Origin: a virus
Length of the DNA: 50,845 bases
IMG/VR virus record: IMGVR_UViG_3300035034_001062
Coordinates: 1-50,845 of that record
Direction: 5' to 3' (one strand)
Made by a program: the position numbers and the translations under genes
Notes under the pieces: generated by a model
What the model saw: the letters and a program-made list of their open reading frames with translations, nothing else
What the model was told of the DNA's origin: nothing
Database searches by the model: none
In this document: piece after piece, positions 7,704-16,046 of the stretch
How the letters are laid out: each line of letters begins with the position of its first letter
Position numbering within the stretch: the first letter of the stretch is position 1

Positions 7704-8693
7704 TTAATTAATTCGAATGTTTTTAGATAACATTTTATTTTCTAAGTCTTCAGCATTTGCTTTTAAATTAGCTATTGATTTAATATTACCAGAAGAGGTT
7801 AAATCTGTAGATGGATTACCACTACCATTGTGAACATGACTAAGTATCGCATTCTTAAGTAATTTTAAATAATCTAACAATATATCACCAAAAGGTAACT
7901 GATGTGCATCATTAAGAATATTTAGCATTTCTTCATCAGTAATTAATTGTTCTTGGTCAGTTAGATTAAATCTTGGTGAACCTTCTTTATGTGTTAATAA
8001 ATTAATTTTATTAGACACAATATTTGTTACCGTACCAGTTTCTTTAGTTTCAACATCTTTTGGTGAAATTATAACGTTGTTTTTAATTTGTATAAAACCT
8101 TGAGTTTTTGAATTAAATTCTATTTTGAATTTATTCTTGTCTGATGTTTCAAATTTACCAGCTCTTATTACTATCTCATTATCCTTTTGTGTTATATCTG
8201 TATTAAATCTACCTTGTATCGATATATCCTCTGGGTTAGGAAAAACACCAATTAATTCTGATAAAATAGTTTTACTAATTTTTTCACCAGTAACTGCTTG
8301 GTCACCATCTTGTTGTCCAAAGGTAAATGGTCTTAAAGGAGAAACAAAACCAGCATCTTTATTTAATAATTGTAGTTGTGATGTTAGTGGTCCGATATAT
8401 AACCTATCTGAATGTTTCTTTTTATTGCTTTGTATGAAAAGCCAAACAGTTTCACCTTTTTTAGGTATTGCTGATATGTGTTTCGGCATAAGTGGATGAC
8501 ACCAAGCTAAATCTTCTATAGATATTCCATCATCACCACCGACACTTTTAGCACCTTTAATTCTAACTTTGATTCTACCCATACCAAATTCATCGGCAAT
8601 AGATTCTACTATACCATGAACTAGAAATTTAAAATTATCTTGTTTATACGTATCAGCTATTTTACCTAACTTATTTGTTCCGTTATTACTCAC
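7704..8693 (-). CDS. 5: Baseplate hub/spike protein with gp5-type OB fold
   Basis: This 329-residue protein has an N-terminal OB-fold domain (about 23-105) with the gp5/VgrG-type pattern: HGIVESIADEFGMGRIKVRI, then AWCHPLMP, IPKKGETVWLF and YIGPLTSQ. A region of alternating strands (about 165-235) may form the start of a beta-helix or spike, followed by a helical C-terminus. T4 gp5 carries a lysozyme domain after the OB fold; none is visible here, so cell-wall hydrolysis must be done by another protein. The start is GTG, chosen because it begins before the OB fold. It overlaps the stop of the preceding 63-residue gene by eight bases. Confidence 0.82.
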   Translation of the reverse strand: MSNNGTNKLGKIADTYKQDNFKFLVHGIVESIADEFGMGRIKVRIKGAKSVGGDDGISIEDLAWCHPLMPKHISAIPKKGETVWLFIQSNKKKHSDRLYIGPLTSQLQLLNKDAGFVSPLRPFTFGQQDGDQAVTGEKISKTILSELIGVFPNPEDISIQGRFNTDITQKDNEIVIRAGKFETSDKNKFKIEFNSKTQGFIQIKNNVIISPKDVETKETGTVTNIVSNKINLLTHKEGSPRFNLTDQEQLITDEEMLNILNDAHQLPFGDILLDYLKLLKNAILSHVHNGSGNPSTDLTSSGNIKSIANLKANAEDLENKMLSKNIRIN

Positions 8694-8877
8694 CTTTTAA
8701 TCTTTTTACCAATATTTTATTTGCATCGTCAAATTTCTTCTCAATTTCAATCAAACGGTCATAATCTTTTAACATATTAATTTTAACTGATTCGTGGTCA
8801 GCTTCCAATTGTTTAATATCAAATAAAATTTCATTATTTGACTTACCCTCTAACTCTTTTTTATATTCTTTACTCAT
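8686..8877 (-). CDS. Small coiled-coil protein, unknown
   Basis: This 63-residue, highly charged protein is predicted to be almost entirely helical (SNNEILFDIKQLEADHESVK, then KKFDDANKILVKRL). Its stop codon overlaps the GTG start of the gp5-like gene, suggesting translational coupling. It lies 11 bases after the stop of the preceding gene. The place inside a baseplate module makes a small baseplate or chaperone role plausible. Function unknown. Confidence 0.7.
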   Translation of the reverse strand: MSKEYKKELEGKSNNEILFDIKQLEADHESVKINMLKDYDRLIEIEKKFDDANKILVKRLKGE

Positions 8878-8888
8878 ATTAAAACTTT

Positions 8889-9299
8889 TTATCTTATTAT
8901 TCCATCACCAATACCCATTGAGGTTGTGGCACCTTGTGATAATACTGGTACACCAAGATTACCCACACCTACTGTAGATACTCCAACACCAGGTGGTATT
9001 ACAACATTAACAACTGCCTCATTTAGTAAGGCATTTACAATTTCCTCAACTCTAATTAGTTCCATTATTTGTTCAACATTTGGACCATCAGCAAACACAT
9101 CACCTACTTGCCTACCAGACTCCGATTGTCTTGATATTATTCTAGCAGCAATTGCTTGTGCTGAGAGACCAGTTCTTAGTTTAGCACCAACAATTATAAG
9201 TGGTGGTGGAAGTGGTGCTACTGGTGCTTCTGGAATAGAAAACGCAGATAATACCATTTTTAAAACACAAGAAATTGACGATAGATTAAGTTCACTCAT
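8889..9299 (-). CDS. Small glycine/proline-rich baseplate-region protein
   Basis: This 136-residue protein starts with a hydrophobic helix, has a proline-rich segment (about 24-36), a helical centre (AQAIAARIISRQSESG near 48-63) and a glycine/valine-rich C-terminus (about 100-136). The start ATG overlaps the preceding stop by one base (TAATG), so translation is probably coupled. It sits immediately upstream of the gp5-like unit, suggesting a baseplate component. The plus-strand frame across it is a shadow. I do not recognise the family. Confidence 0.7.
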   Translation of the reverse strand: MSELNLSSISCVLKMVLSAFSIPEAPVAPLPPPLIIVGAKLRTGLSAQAIAARIISRQSESGRQVGDVFADGPNVEQIMELIRVEEIVNALLNEAVVNVVIPPGVGVSTVGVGNLGVPVLSQGATTSMGIGDGIIR

Positions 9300-10714
9300 T
9301 ATGTTAAACCTTTTATTGTTCTAATAACTTCTTGAGATACACCAACTAGTGATAATATCTGAGTTAATTTATTTTTATTTTTTTCAATATTCTTTTTAAT
9401 TTGTGATTCAGCTACTAATTTAGCAACTTCCTTCATAACAATAGATAATAATATTTTAACAATCATAGTTGTTATTTTTTTCATCATTCTATTAAATAGA
9501 ACTTTATTCTTTCTAATGAAATCAACCCCATCGGTATATTCAGCCGTTGGACCGTTAATTATTTTATAATTAACTAAGAATATAATAACAACTTTTGGTG
9601 ATAATATAACACCTATTATAGCTCTAAGTAGGTTATTTATAATCATCTGAATAAAGTTAAGTTTAACAGTATCTTTATCGTTATCACCTACCTTGTCGGC
9701 ACTTTCACTAGCCATTCTATCTAGATTACTTGATAGGACTTGAGATTTACTCTCTGTGGTTGTTACATTTTGAATTTCTGTTGTAAATTCATTTAATGTG
9801 TCAGAAGGTATCGAACTATCAACCTCTACCGATGTTTTAATTTTTATAATTCCTCTTTGTCTTTCATTTGAACGTTTTTCAATTGTGGATATCTCAGCAT
9901 TGCTAAATTCAAAATAACTATCATCAACACTATCATTAGCGTTGTCTTCAACCATTTTATCGATAACCGTATTAAGTTTTTCTTCAGAATCCAATTGTTT
10001 CCTAGATTTAGAAAGTTTGAATGATATTGAACCGAATATGATATCTATAATTTTACTAACGATATTTTCAGTATTAAATAGTTTTAATGAGTTAATGAAA
10101 TCATTATTTAAATCATTAAGAGTTTTTGAATCGTAACTTGAATTGGCTTTTATAGTGATTGTATTATTTGGTATCGTACCAACACCAATAGAATTGAATG
10201 TAATATCAAATATATCATTCCACGTACTCGTAACACCATCATTTTGTATTAGACCGTATAAAAAAGTATTAAAATCGGTTGAATTTGTTAATGGTGAAGT
10301 TATGTCATTATATAACAATTTACCACCAACAGAATTTGGGTCAACTTTTAATAAAGATAAAAAATCTATTTTTTTAACTTCAATAATAATACCAGAACCA
10401 TTTGTTTTAATAAATGGAGGTAGGCTAGGGTCTATACCACAACTAACAATACTTTTTAACTCTAATTTTAACGCTGATTTAATCTCTTTCTCTATATTCC
10501 CTAAAGCATGTATTAATATACTAACTAGAGTTTTAACCAAAGCAACATAACCTATTAAAGATTTAATTAAATCAGTTAAAAAGGTTATGCTATTAGTTTT
10601 ATTATTCATTGATGGGAATGAAGAATTTAATTTTAACTTAGGCATACCTTCAGTTAAAGTTCTAGCTGCTGCTACATTCCCAAAAATTTTCTTCTTTTGG
10701 TCTAAAATAGACAT
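9299..10714 (-). CDS. Large baseplate/tail-region protein with hydrophobic helices
   Basis: This 471-residue protein has an N-terminal hydrophobic helical stretch (about 45-75), a strand-rich middle (about 95-215), a charged centre (about 225-345) and two more hydrophobic helical segments (about 350-385 and 405-435). The hydrophobic segments could be membrane-active, as in tape-measure or injected proteins, but it is too short for a usual tape measure. It lies between a 129-residue gene and the small baseplate-region gene, with which it overlaps by one base. It is probably virion-associated by context; the family is not recognised. Confidence 0.75.
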   Translation of the reverse strand: MSILDQKKKIFGNVAAARTLTEGMPKLKLNSSFPSMNNKTNSITFLTDLIKSLIGYVALVKTLVSILIHALGNIEKEIKSALKLELKSIVSCGIDPSLPPFIKTNGSGIIIEVKKIDFLSLLKVDPNSVGGKLLYNDITSPLTNSTDFNTFLYGLIQNDGVTSTWNDIFDITFNSIGVGTIPNNTITIKANSSYDSKTLNDLNNDFINSLKLFNTENIVSKIIDIIFGSISFKLSKSRKQLDSEEKLNTVIDKMVEDNANDSVDDSYFEFSNAEISTIEKRSNERQRGIIKIKTSVEVDSSIPSDTLNEFTTEIQNVTTTESKSQVLSSNLDRMASESADKVGDNDKDTVKLNFIQMIINNLLRAIIGVILSPKVVIIFLVNYKIINGPTAEYTDGVDFIRKNKVLFNRMMKKITTMIVKILLSIVMKEVAKLVAESQIKKNIEKNKNKLTQILSLVGVSQEVIRTIKGLT

Positions 10715-10725
10715 ATGACTTTGTT

Positions 10726-11115
10726 TTATTCTTCTTTTTCGTTATTTGAGTCAGTTTCATTCTTTTTAATCATTTCTCTGATTGTTTTGAAATCATCAAA
10801 AGAGGCCGAACCTTGACTTCGCTCATTAACTGTTGTTTCAACATCACCACGATTTTTAATAATATCGCTTTGTAGTTTGGCAAGTTCCAATTTAATTCTA
10901 ATCGCTGAATCTTTAACTTTTAATAGATTACCTTTTTCTTTAGCAATCTTAGTTATATCATCAACATCCGTTGGTGTTGCACTTGAAGTCACTTCGTTGA
11001 TGGTCTTCTGAGCATCATTGATTTGTAAACAAGCATCATTATAAGTTTCTTGCATAAGACCTTGTAATGATTCCGAATTGTTTACTTTTACATCTTGTTT
11101 CTTTTTTCTTGGCAT
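10726..11115 (-). CDS. Small helical protein, unknown, first gene of the tail module
   Basis: This 129-residue protein has a basic start (MPRKKKQDVK), a long helical centre (about 15-90, with KIAKEKGNLLKVKDSAIRIK) and an acidic end. It could be a small DNA- or protein-binding factor: small terminase subunits and the T4 late co-activator gp33 are similar in size, but I see no motif for either. It begins the minus-strand tail module with a near-consensus late box 9 bases before the ATG, and lies 41 bases downstream of the late sigma gene. Confidence 0.7.
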   Translation of the reverse strand: MPRKKKQDVKVNNSESLQGLMQETYNDACLQINDAQKTINEVTSSATPTDVDDITKIAKEKGNLLKVKDSAIRIKLELAKLQSDIIKNRGDVETTVNERSQGSASFDDFKTIREMIKKNETDSNNEKEE

Positions 11116-11123
11116 ATCGATTG

Positions 11124-11137
11124 TTTTACTATAAATA
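11124..11137 (-). promoter_or_regulatory. Late-type promoter box (AAGG variant)
   Basis: On the minus strand TATTTATAGTAAAA, preceded by CAAGG, ends 8 bases before the ATG at 11115. It is one of the best matches to the extended consensus AAGG-TATTTATAnTAAAA and would drive the tail/baseplate module to 5339. Confidence 0.65.
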
Positions 11138-11155
11138 CCTTGAATTAAGGTTTTT

Positions 11156-12112
11156 CTATAAATCCTTTAATTTTAATAAATCATAAAGACCTTTAAAACG
11201 TTTCATTGCAACCCTAATATCTTTGGTTGATAAATTTGTGTAGTTTCTAATGGTTTCTAAAACTGAATTCTTATTATATTTTGACCCACCACTCATAGAT
11301 TCAAAAGCAGTTTCCCAATTTTCTAGAATCTCAAGTAAAACGTAACCTATTTTTCGTTCATTTTCATTAAGTTTCTTTTTAGGTGGTAAATCATCATCAT
11401 CTAACTCATCTTTAATACCATCTAATAGCTTTTTAATAAAGTCTTCCATAGTAGCATAATAATTATCAATATGATACGTTAAGTCTTCTCTTCCTTGAAT
11501 ATTAGAAGCTACATCTTCATAAGATGCTGTTTGTTTCATATATTTATCATCCTTTATTAGTAACCCTAAAATATAATTTTTAGATATTGTCCCAAAGTAT
11601 GAGTAAGCTTTTTTATTTCTACCAGGCTCAAATTTATGAGCCTTTGTCATCAAAAATGAGTAGGTATCTGTATGTAACTCTTCAAAAGTAAAACCTTTTC
11701 TATATAACTTATATTTTCTAATTATCGATTCAATCATTTTAGAGATTGGAGCATTTAACCATTTGGTAAATATTAAATCTCTATTGATGGTGTCAATAAC
11801 GATTACCGTAGCACCAGACACAGTTTCGTCTGGTGTTATAGTAACACAATTTTCTTCATAATCTTTAATATCTAAAGTTACATCTATCTCAAGTAGTTTA
11901 CTATCAGTACTGTATGCATTTAAATTTGGTGTAATGTATGATGCATCAATACTAATTTCTTTACCTAAGTTGTGATTTATTTTTAAGGGTTTATCCTTAA
12001 CTAAATCAATTATATGTATTTCTCTAAATTCTAAAAATTTAACAACGGCAGCTTCTTCATCTGGACCAAAATACATGTCGTTTTTTCTTTTTCGTCCTCG
12101 TTTAGCCACCAT
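11156..12112 (-). CDS. 55: Late-transcription sigma factor, T4 gp55-like, with an apparent inserted domain
   Basis: This 318-residue protein has features of phage late sigma factors related to sigma-70 region 2. These include an early DEEAAVVKFLEF segment (18-29), RDLIFTKWL and a KMIESIIRKYKLY helix (111-137), EELHTDTYSFLMTKAHKFEPG, and KKAYSYFGTISKNYILGLL (168-186), followed by KDDKYMKQTASYED. T4 gp55 is about 185 residues and directs host RNA polymerase to TATAAATA late promoters. About 75 residues (33-109) appear inserted between the first two segments. They look like a tail-fibre beta domain (LKINHNLGKEISID, then VTITPDETVSGATVIVID). The gene abuts a glycosyltransferase upstream without spacer. 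The sigma assignment is by pattern only; the C-terminal quarter is not typical. Confidence 0.68.
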   Translation of the reverse strand: MVAKRGRKRKNDMYFGPDEEAAVVKFLEFREIHIIDLVKDKPLKINHNLGKEISIDASYITPNLNAYSTDSKLLEIDVTLDIKDYEENCVTITPDETVSGATVIVIDTINRDLIFTKWLNAPISKMIESIIRKYKLYRKGFTFEELHTDTYSFLMTKAHKFEPGRNKKAYSYFGTISKNYILGLLIKDDKYMKQTASYEDVASNIQGREDLTYHIDNYYATMEDFIKKLLDGIKDELDDDDLPPKKKLNENERKIGYVLLEILENWETAFESMSGGSKYNKNSVLETIRNYTNLSTKDIRVAMKRFKGLYDLLKLKDL

Positions 12113-12910
12113 TTATGCACTTAGTGTGTCATATGTTATCCCTCTATCTTTTGTGTGGTAATATTCTTTTTTAGCTTGTGCTAACCACCATCTTGCCTCA
12201 ACTGGGTCAATCTGTTCTTTATATGAAGAGAATAAAGACCCTTCACGAAGGTTTAAATGTTTATATCCAAAACGAGGTATAATCATTACTCTAACATCTT
12301 TGAATGTCATACGTAATAAGAATTCGTAATTGAACATTAATTTAATCCCAGCTTTAATACCACCTAGACTTTCAAAAACTTCTTTTTTAATAACCATTCC
12401 GTCAATATTAAAGTTTTGATAAGCTAATAATGCATTTAAATCTAAAATACCTAACTCATCTGAAAAGCTTTGTGCCCATACAGCTTCATTGCTAAATCCA
12501 ATAAATTGTCCAGCAGCATCAACATCTACGATTATTGGTAAAAATAAATCAACATTTTGATGTGCTTCTCTATATTTAACAGCATTTTTAAACCAAACAC
12601 TAGCGTATTCATCATCTAATTCCAATACTGAAAACCATTCAGTTTTAGCAACACTAACACCATAATTAATCTGTGATGCAAAATCTGTAAGTCCATCATT
12701 TTCAGCAATAACTACAGATTCTTTATAATCACCATATTCTAAAGTTTTTAAGTATGTAACTACATCACTTCCTTTAGGTGCAACAATTACCAATTCATCT
12801 GGTCTTACTGTTTGAGCGATAACACTTTCAATAGCGTTATCTAAATATTTTTTAGTCTCATCATTCAATTCATGAACTGGTAAAATTACCGATATATTTG
12901 TCTTTTCCAT
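12113..12910 (-). CDS. Glycosyltransferase, family 2 type
   Basis: This 265-residue GT-A enzyme starts with the family 2 signature ISVILPVHELNDETKKYLDN and AIESVIAQTVRPDELVIV. An acidic metal-site equivalent follows (LELDDEY near 117-123), then a later acceptor-side helix region (NYEFLLRMTF). It would transfer a sugar from a nucleotide donor in the cytoplasm; substrate unknown. It lies between another glycosyltransferase (12-base gap) and the late sigma gene, whose start abuts its stop. Its start is ATG with a short AT leader. The fold is clear; specificity is not. Confidence 0.85.
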   Translation of the reverse strand: MEKTNISVILPVHELNDETKKYLDNAIESVIAQTVRPDELVIVAPKGSDVVTYLKTLEYGDYKESVVIAENDGLTDFASQINYGVSVAKTEWFSVLELDDEYASVWFKNAVKYREAHQNVDLFLPIIVDVDAAGQFIGFSNEAVWAQSFSDELGILDLNALLAYQNFNIDGMVIKKEVFESLGGIKAGIKLMFNYEFLLRMTFKDVRVMIIPRFGYKHLNLREGSLFSSYKEQIDPVEARWWLAQAKKEYYHTKDRGITYDTLSA

Positions 12911-12922
12911 ATTTTCTATTTT

Positions 12923-14071
12923 TTATTGAGCGTTAGTTGTTTCTGTTAAAGATTCTTCTAAACGTTCTAATGTTATTTTTAATTCGTTAATTCTATTTTC
13001 TTGAATATTAGTATAAACTGATGTTAAAACTGTTTTTTGGTTTTCTTCAGTATACTTACCAGCACTTTCTTTCATAGAAGTTAATAAATCTTCTGGTAAA
13101 GAATCTTCGAACCATACTTTTAAATATGTTGCGATTAATTCTGGTATATTTAATGTTGTGTTTGTCCAAACACCATTGTTTTTAACAGTTGAATTACCAG
13201 CTTCATCTTTTGATTCCATCCATTCTGGTACCATATTAGGAATTTTACCGATAATTGGTGTATTACATTCCATAGCTTCTAGTGGGAAGGTACCAAAACC
13301 AGCTTGGTCATCAATCCAAACAGCTAAACAAGACTTACCTAATTCAGTAGCGAATTCTTTTCTTGGTAAACCTCTTAATTCTCTAAAAGTAACCCACTTG
13401 TAAATTGGGTATTGTAAACAGAAAGATTTTGCAATTTTAGCAGCATCACCTGGGTTCCTAGTAACAATAGAAATGACTGGAACTTTAGGTTTCTCACTTT
13501 CTACAAAATAAGAAGGTATAGATACTGGAACTACGTGAGTATTAATAGAAGGGAATAATGATTTAACATAATCCGCTTGTTTATTACTAGTTGTAATTAC
13601 ATCATTGAATCCATAATCAACATTCCAACGTTTACCAAGATTTAATAATTCTAGTAAATAATCGTAGTTTTGTGAAAAAACTATTTTCTTACAAGGAAAA
13701 CCTTTAACTTGGTCCATTATGTTTGAGAAAATCTCTGGAATAATAATAAAGTCAGATGGTCCAACTTTTAATTGTTGACTCTCAATTGACATGTGTGGTA
13801 ATGCGGAATATTCAGCACCTAACCAATCTGAAAGACCTTGACCATCTTGGTCAATTTCAAATTTATAATCATTTTTCTCATGAAGAATAACAGCTTTAAA
13901 ACCTAATTCATTTAATGTTTTAACATGCTCATATATATTTGCAATACCAGCACTTGGGTTACCTTTCGTATCCAATGTAAAAAAATACATTGTAAAATCT
14001 TTTTTATCTAATTTATCGATAGTAGATTTTACTTCATTAATTTGTTCTTGAATTTTTGTTTTATCTTCCAT
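12923..14071 (-). CDS. Glycosyltransferase, GT-B fold (GT4-like)
   Basis: This 382-residue protein has an N-terminal Rossmann-like half beginning FTLDTKGNPSAGIANIYEHV. The nucleotide-sugar-binding half has ISIVTRNPGDAAKIAK (about 197-212) and the typical donor-site loop GFGTFPLEAMECNTPIIGK (about 262-280). It ends in a charged coiled coil (about 345-380), possibly for oligomerisation. It is first in a two-glycosyltransferase unit followed by the late sigma gene, behind a pentamer-repeat A-rich leader. Donor and acceptor are unknown. The fold assignment is firm from the second-half motif. Confidence 0.8.
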   Translation of the reverse strand: MEDKTKIQEQINEVKSTIDKLDKKDFTMYFFTLDTKGNPSAGIANIYEHVKTLNELGFKAVILHEKNDYKFEIDQDGQGLSDWLGAEYSALPHMSIESQQLKVGPSDFIIIPEIFSNIMDQVKGFPCKKIVFSQNYDYLLELLNLGKRWNVDYGFNDVITTSNKQADYVKSLFPSINTHVVPVSIPSYFVESEKPKVPVISIVTRNPGDAAKIAKSFCLQYPIYKWVTFRELRGLPRKEFATELGKSCLAVWIDDQAGFGTFPLEAMECNTPIIGKIPNMVPEWMESKDEAGNSTVKNNGVWTNTTLNIPELIATYLKVWFEDSLPEDLLTSMKESAGKYTEENQKTVLTSVYTNIQENRINELKITLERLEESLTETTNAQ

Positions 14072-14095
14072 TTTTATATTTATTTAATTTTTATT

Positions 14096-14115
14096 ATTTT
14101 ATTTTATTTTATTTT
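14096..14115. repeat. Pentamer repeat (ATTTT)4 in a gene leader
   Basis: Four exact copies of ATTTT lie in the 49-base gap upstream of the GT-B gene; on the coding strand this reads as TAAAA repeats in the leader. A similar (TAAAA) run occurs at 38416-38430. Such runs can change length by slippage. Confidence 0.7.
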
Positions 14116-14120
14116 AAGTA

Positions 14121-14486
14121 TTAATCTTCTTCTACTTCTTTTAATATACCGTATTTTATTAATGAGTTAAATGCTATTTTAAATGGTAAGGATGTTTTCT
14201 CTAATGCTCTATCTAAACCCAGTGAATCATCTTCAGTTTCGTTATTACCATCCATTACTACATCTAACATTAATCTTATGACATCATATTTAGCAACATC
14301 CATGTCTAAACCTCTTTCTCTAGTAACTTCAATTATCTCAGTACCAGTTTTTTTACCACTTTCATCTAGCGTTGTTTTTATTTCCTTATCAGTAATTAAA
14401 TCAGTTGCGTTAATGCCTAATTGTTTAATTGTTTCTCCAATTGCATTTATATCTATATAATAAATATTTCCACCAAATTCTATCAT
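14121..14486 (-). CDS. Unknown protein, conserved-looking, 121 residues
   Basis: The protein starts MIEFGGNIYYIDINAIGETI, is rich in acidic and hydrophobic residues, and ends in a helical region (FKIAFNSLIKYGILKEVEED). It has no membrane segment or recognised motif. The start codon lies one base after the preceding HAD-like gene stop, so the two are probably coupled. The opposite-strand frame is a shadow. Function unknown. Confidence 0.72.
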   Translation of the reverse strand: MIEFGGNIYYIDINAIGETIKQLGINATDLITDKEIKTTLDESGKKTGTEIIEVTRERGLDMDVAKYDVIRLMLDVVMDGNNETEDDSLGLDRALEKTSLPFKIAFNSLIKYGILKEVEED

Positions 14487-14487
14487 T

Positions 14488-15093
14488 TTAATTTATTTCT
14501 TCGTAAGTTGTTATTTTAGTATTTAAGATTTTATTTCTTAAATCTTCATCATTTATAAAATCTAATATTGATTCTATCTCATAGTCAGCAGATACGTCTT
14601 TATTATAAGATGCTTTTACTTTCACACTTATTTTACCGTCTGGTTTACATTCTAAAGCTTTTGGGTTAGCACTGATTAAAACATCAATATCGTTCCATTT
14701 TTGGTCATATTTACTAACAAATTTAATATTGTCAGCTCTACAACCAGTTTTAGATAAGAAGAATAGTGTTGATGGGATACTTTTTTCAATCTCAAGACTA
14801 GTAAGAATAATTTCATGTTCTTCATCGTCTTTAATATTACTTAAAAAGTTATTAAAATGGTTCATTAAACCATCTGACATCTGGTCGGCATGACCAAAGA
14901 TTTCTAGAGGTGCTTCTAAATATAGAAACGAATTAAATTTGTTGATGTCATCAAATTTAAAGAATTCGATTAAATTATAGTTAGTTACATCTTTTTCAGT
15001 TATATCGATATCATCGACATACTTTTCATATGTGTAGGCTAACTGACTAATAAAATCTCTTAATACCTCATTTATACAAATTCCAATTTTCAT
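14488..15093 (-). CDS. HAD-like protein with missing catalytic aspartates
   Basis: This 201-residue protein has the beginning and end expected of phage 5'-nucleotidase/HAD-type proteins. It starts MKIGICINEVLRDF where active members read G(I/V)DxDxV. Later it has IPSTLFFLSKTGC, DVLISANPKALECKPDGKIS and a KASYNKD stretch. The nucleophile and acid positions are Cys6 and Asn8 instead of two aspartates, so phosphatase activity is unlikely. A binding or regulatory role is inferred. It lies between PhoH and the 121-residue gene. The HAD relation is by pattern and moderately sure; the missing aspartates are seen directly. Confidence 0.62.
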   Translation of the reverse strand: MKIGICINEVLRDFISQLAYTYEKYVDDIDITEKDVTNYNLIEFFKFDDINKFNSFLYLEAPLEIFGHADQMSDGLMNHFNNFLSNIKDDEEHEIILTSLEIEKSIPSTLFFLSKTGCRADNIKFVSKYDQKWNDIDVLISANPKALECKPDGKISVKVKASYNKDVSADYEIESILDFINDEDLRNKILNTKITTYEEIN

Positions 15094-15133
15094 AAATTAA
15101 ATTTAAGAACTTAATTGGTATAAGTAAAGTGAA

Positions 15134-15982
15134 TTAATGTTTTTTACCTCTAAATAAACCTAAAAATGAAAATTTTTCATCTTTTGATTCAGTGATTACT
15201 TCTTTTTTAATTTTATGTAATATTTTTTTATCTTCATTTTCCTCTTCATATTTATCAAATACATCTTCAATAACTTTAATTATTGGATGTCTAACAATAT
15301 CAGATTTATTAAATTCTATAACACCAATTTGTTTTAGTCCAACAAATTTTTCAACTAAAAATTTTAAAGCACTATCATATTTGTTTTTAGAATCAATTTG
15401 TTTAACGTCACCTAAAAATACCATTTTAGAATTTTCACCTAAACGAGTAAGTATAGTTCTAATATTACCTATAGTGATGTTTTGTGTCTCATCTATAATA
15501 ACTATAGCATTATCAATATTAACACCTCTAAGGTAAGCTATTGGCATAATTTCTATAAAATTTTCAGCTTTAAGTTTAGTAAATAATTCTTTACCTAGTA
15601 TTTTTTCAAAGTTTCCAGTAAATGAATACATAAATGGTTCCATTTTTTCTTCCATAGTACCTTTTAAGAAACCTATTTCTTCAGATTTTAAAGTTGTTAC
15701 GGATTTAACTAAAACAATCTTTTTAATCTTATCATTATTTTTTAAATCATGAAGTGCTTGTAAACAAGATATATATGTTTTACCAGTACCAGCTGGTCCA
15801 GTACATATAGTTAAATCATTTGTTTTGATTGAATTCGTTAGATTTTTTTGAGTTGCGTTTTTATATTTAATCTCAAGTTTAATTTGTGATAATAATGAAC
15901 TACCTTTTTGAAATGTAACTTCGTCTTCAGACATTATTTCATTTTTATTAGCTTTAGTTTTTCTCGTTGTCTTCTTTTGCAT
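15134..15982 (-). CDS. phoH: PhoH-like ATPase
   Basis: This 282-residue protein has Walker A GPAGTGKT (62-69), the PhoH stretch KIVLVKSVTTLKSEEIGFLK with KMEPF, Walker B IVIIDETQN, and FLGDVKQID (sensor region). This is the standard order for PhoH-type P-loop ATPases, common in T4-like and marine phages. Their role in infection is unsettled; RNA-helicase-like activity has been reported for PhoH-family proteins. The basic N-terminus (about 1-15) and lysine-rich C-terminus extend a core of normal size. A perfect late-type box lies 20 bases before its start, indicating late or continuing expression. No PIN domain is fused. Confidence 0.92.
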   Translation of the reverse strand: MQKKTTRKTKANKNEIMSEDEVTFQKGSSLLSQIKLEIKYKNATQKNLTNSIKTNDLTICTGPAGTGKTYISCLQALHDLKNNDKIKKIVLVKSVTTLKSEEIGFLKGTMEEKMEPFMYSFTGNFEKILGKELFTKLKAENFIEIMPIAYLRGVNIDNAIVIIDETQNITIGNIRTILTRLGENSKMVFLGDVKQIDSKNKYDSALKFLVEKFVGLKQIGVIEFNKSDIVRHPIIKVIEDVFDKYEEENEDKKILHKIKKEVITESKDEKFSFLGLFRGKKH

Positions 15983-16002
15983 ATATATAACTTTAATGTA
16001 AC

Positions 16003-16015
16003 TTTATTATAAATA
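16003..16015 (-). promoter_or_regulatory. Late-type promoter box, perfect consensus
   Basis: On the minus strand TATTTATAATAAA, preceded by AAGA, ends 20 bases before the ATG of phoH (15982). It is identical over 13 bases to the boxes at 32532, 32561, 37000 and 45556. Confidence 0.7.
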
Positions 16016-16046
16016 TCTTAATGTTTTAATAAAACATTTTTAAAAT

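Noticed and set aside
8926-10550. Plus-strand frames opposite the baseplate genes
   Set aside because: They lie wholly within recognised minus-strand genes that overlap each other by single bases, and have no typical leader.
11137-11155. Small hairpin with T-run between the late sigma and tail genes
   Set aside because: The T-run is on the plus strand, where no gene ends; the stem is mostly the AAGG part of the late box.
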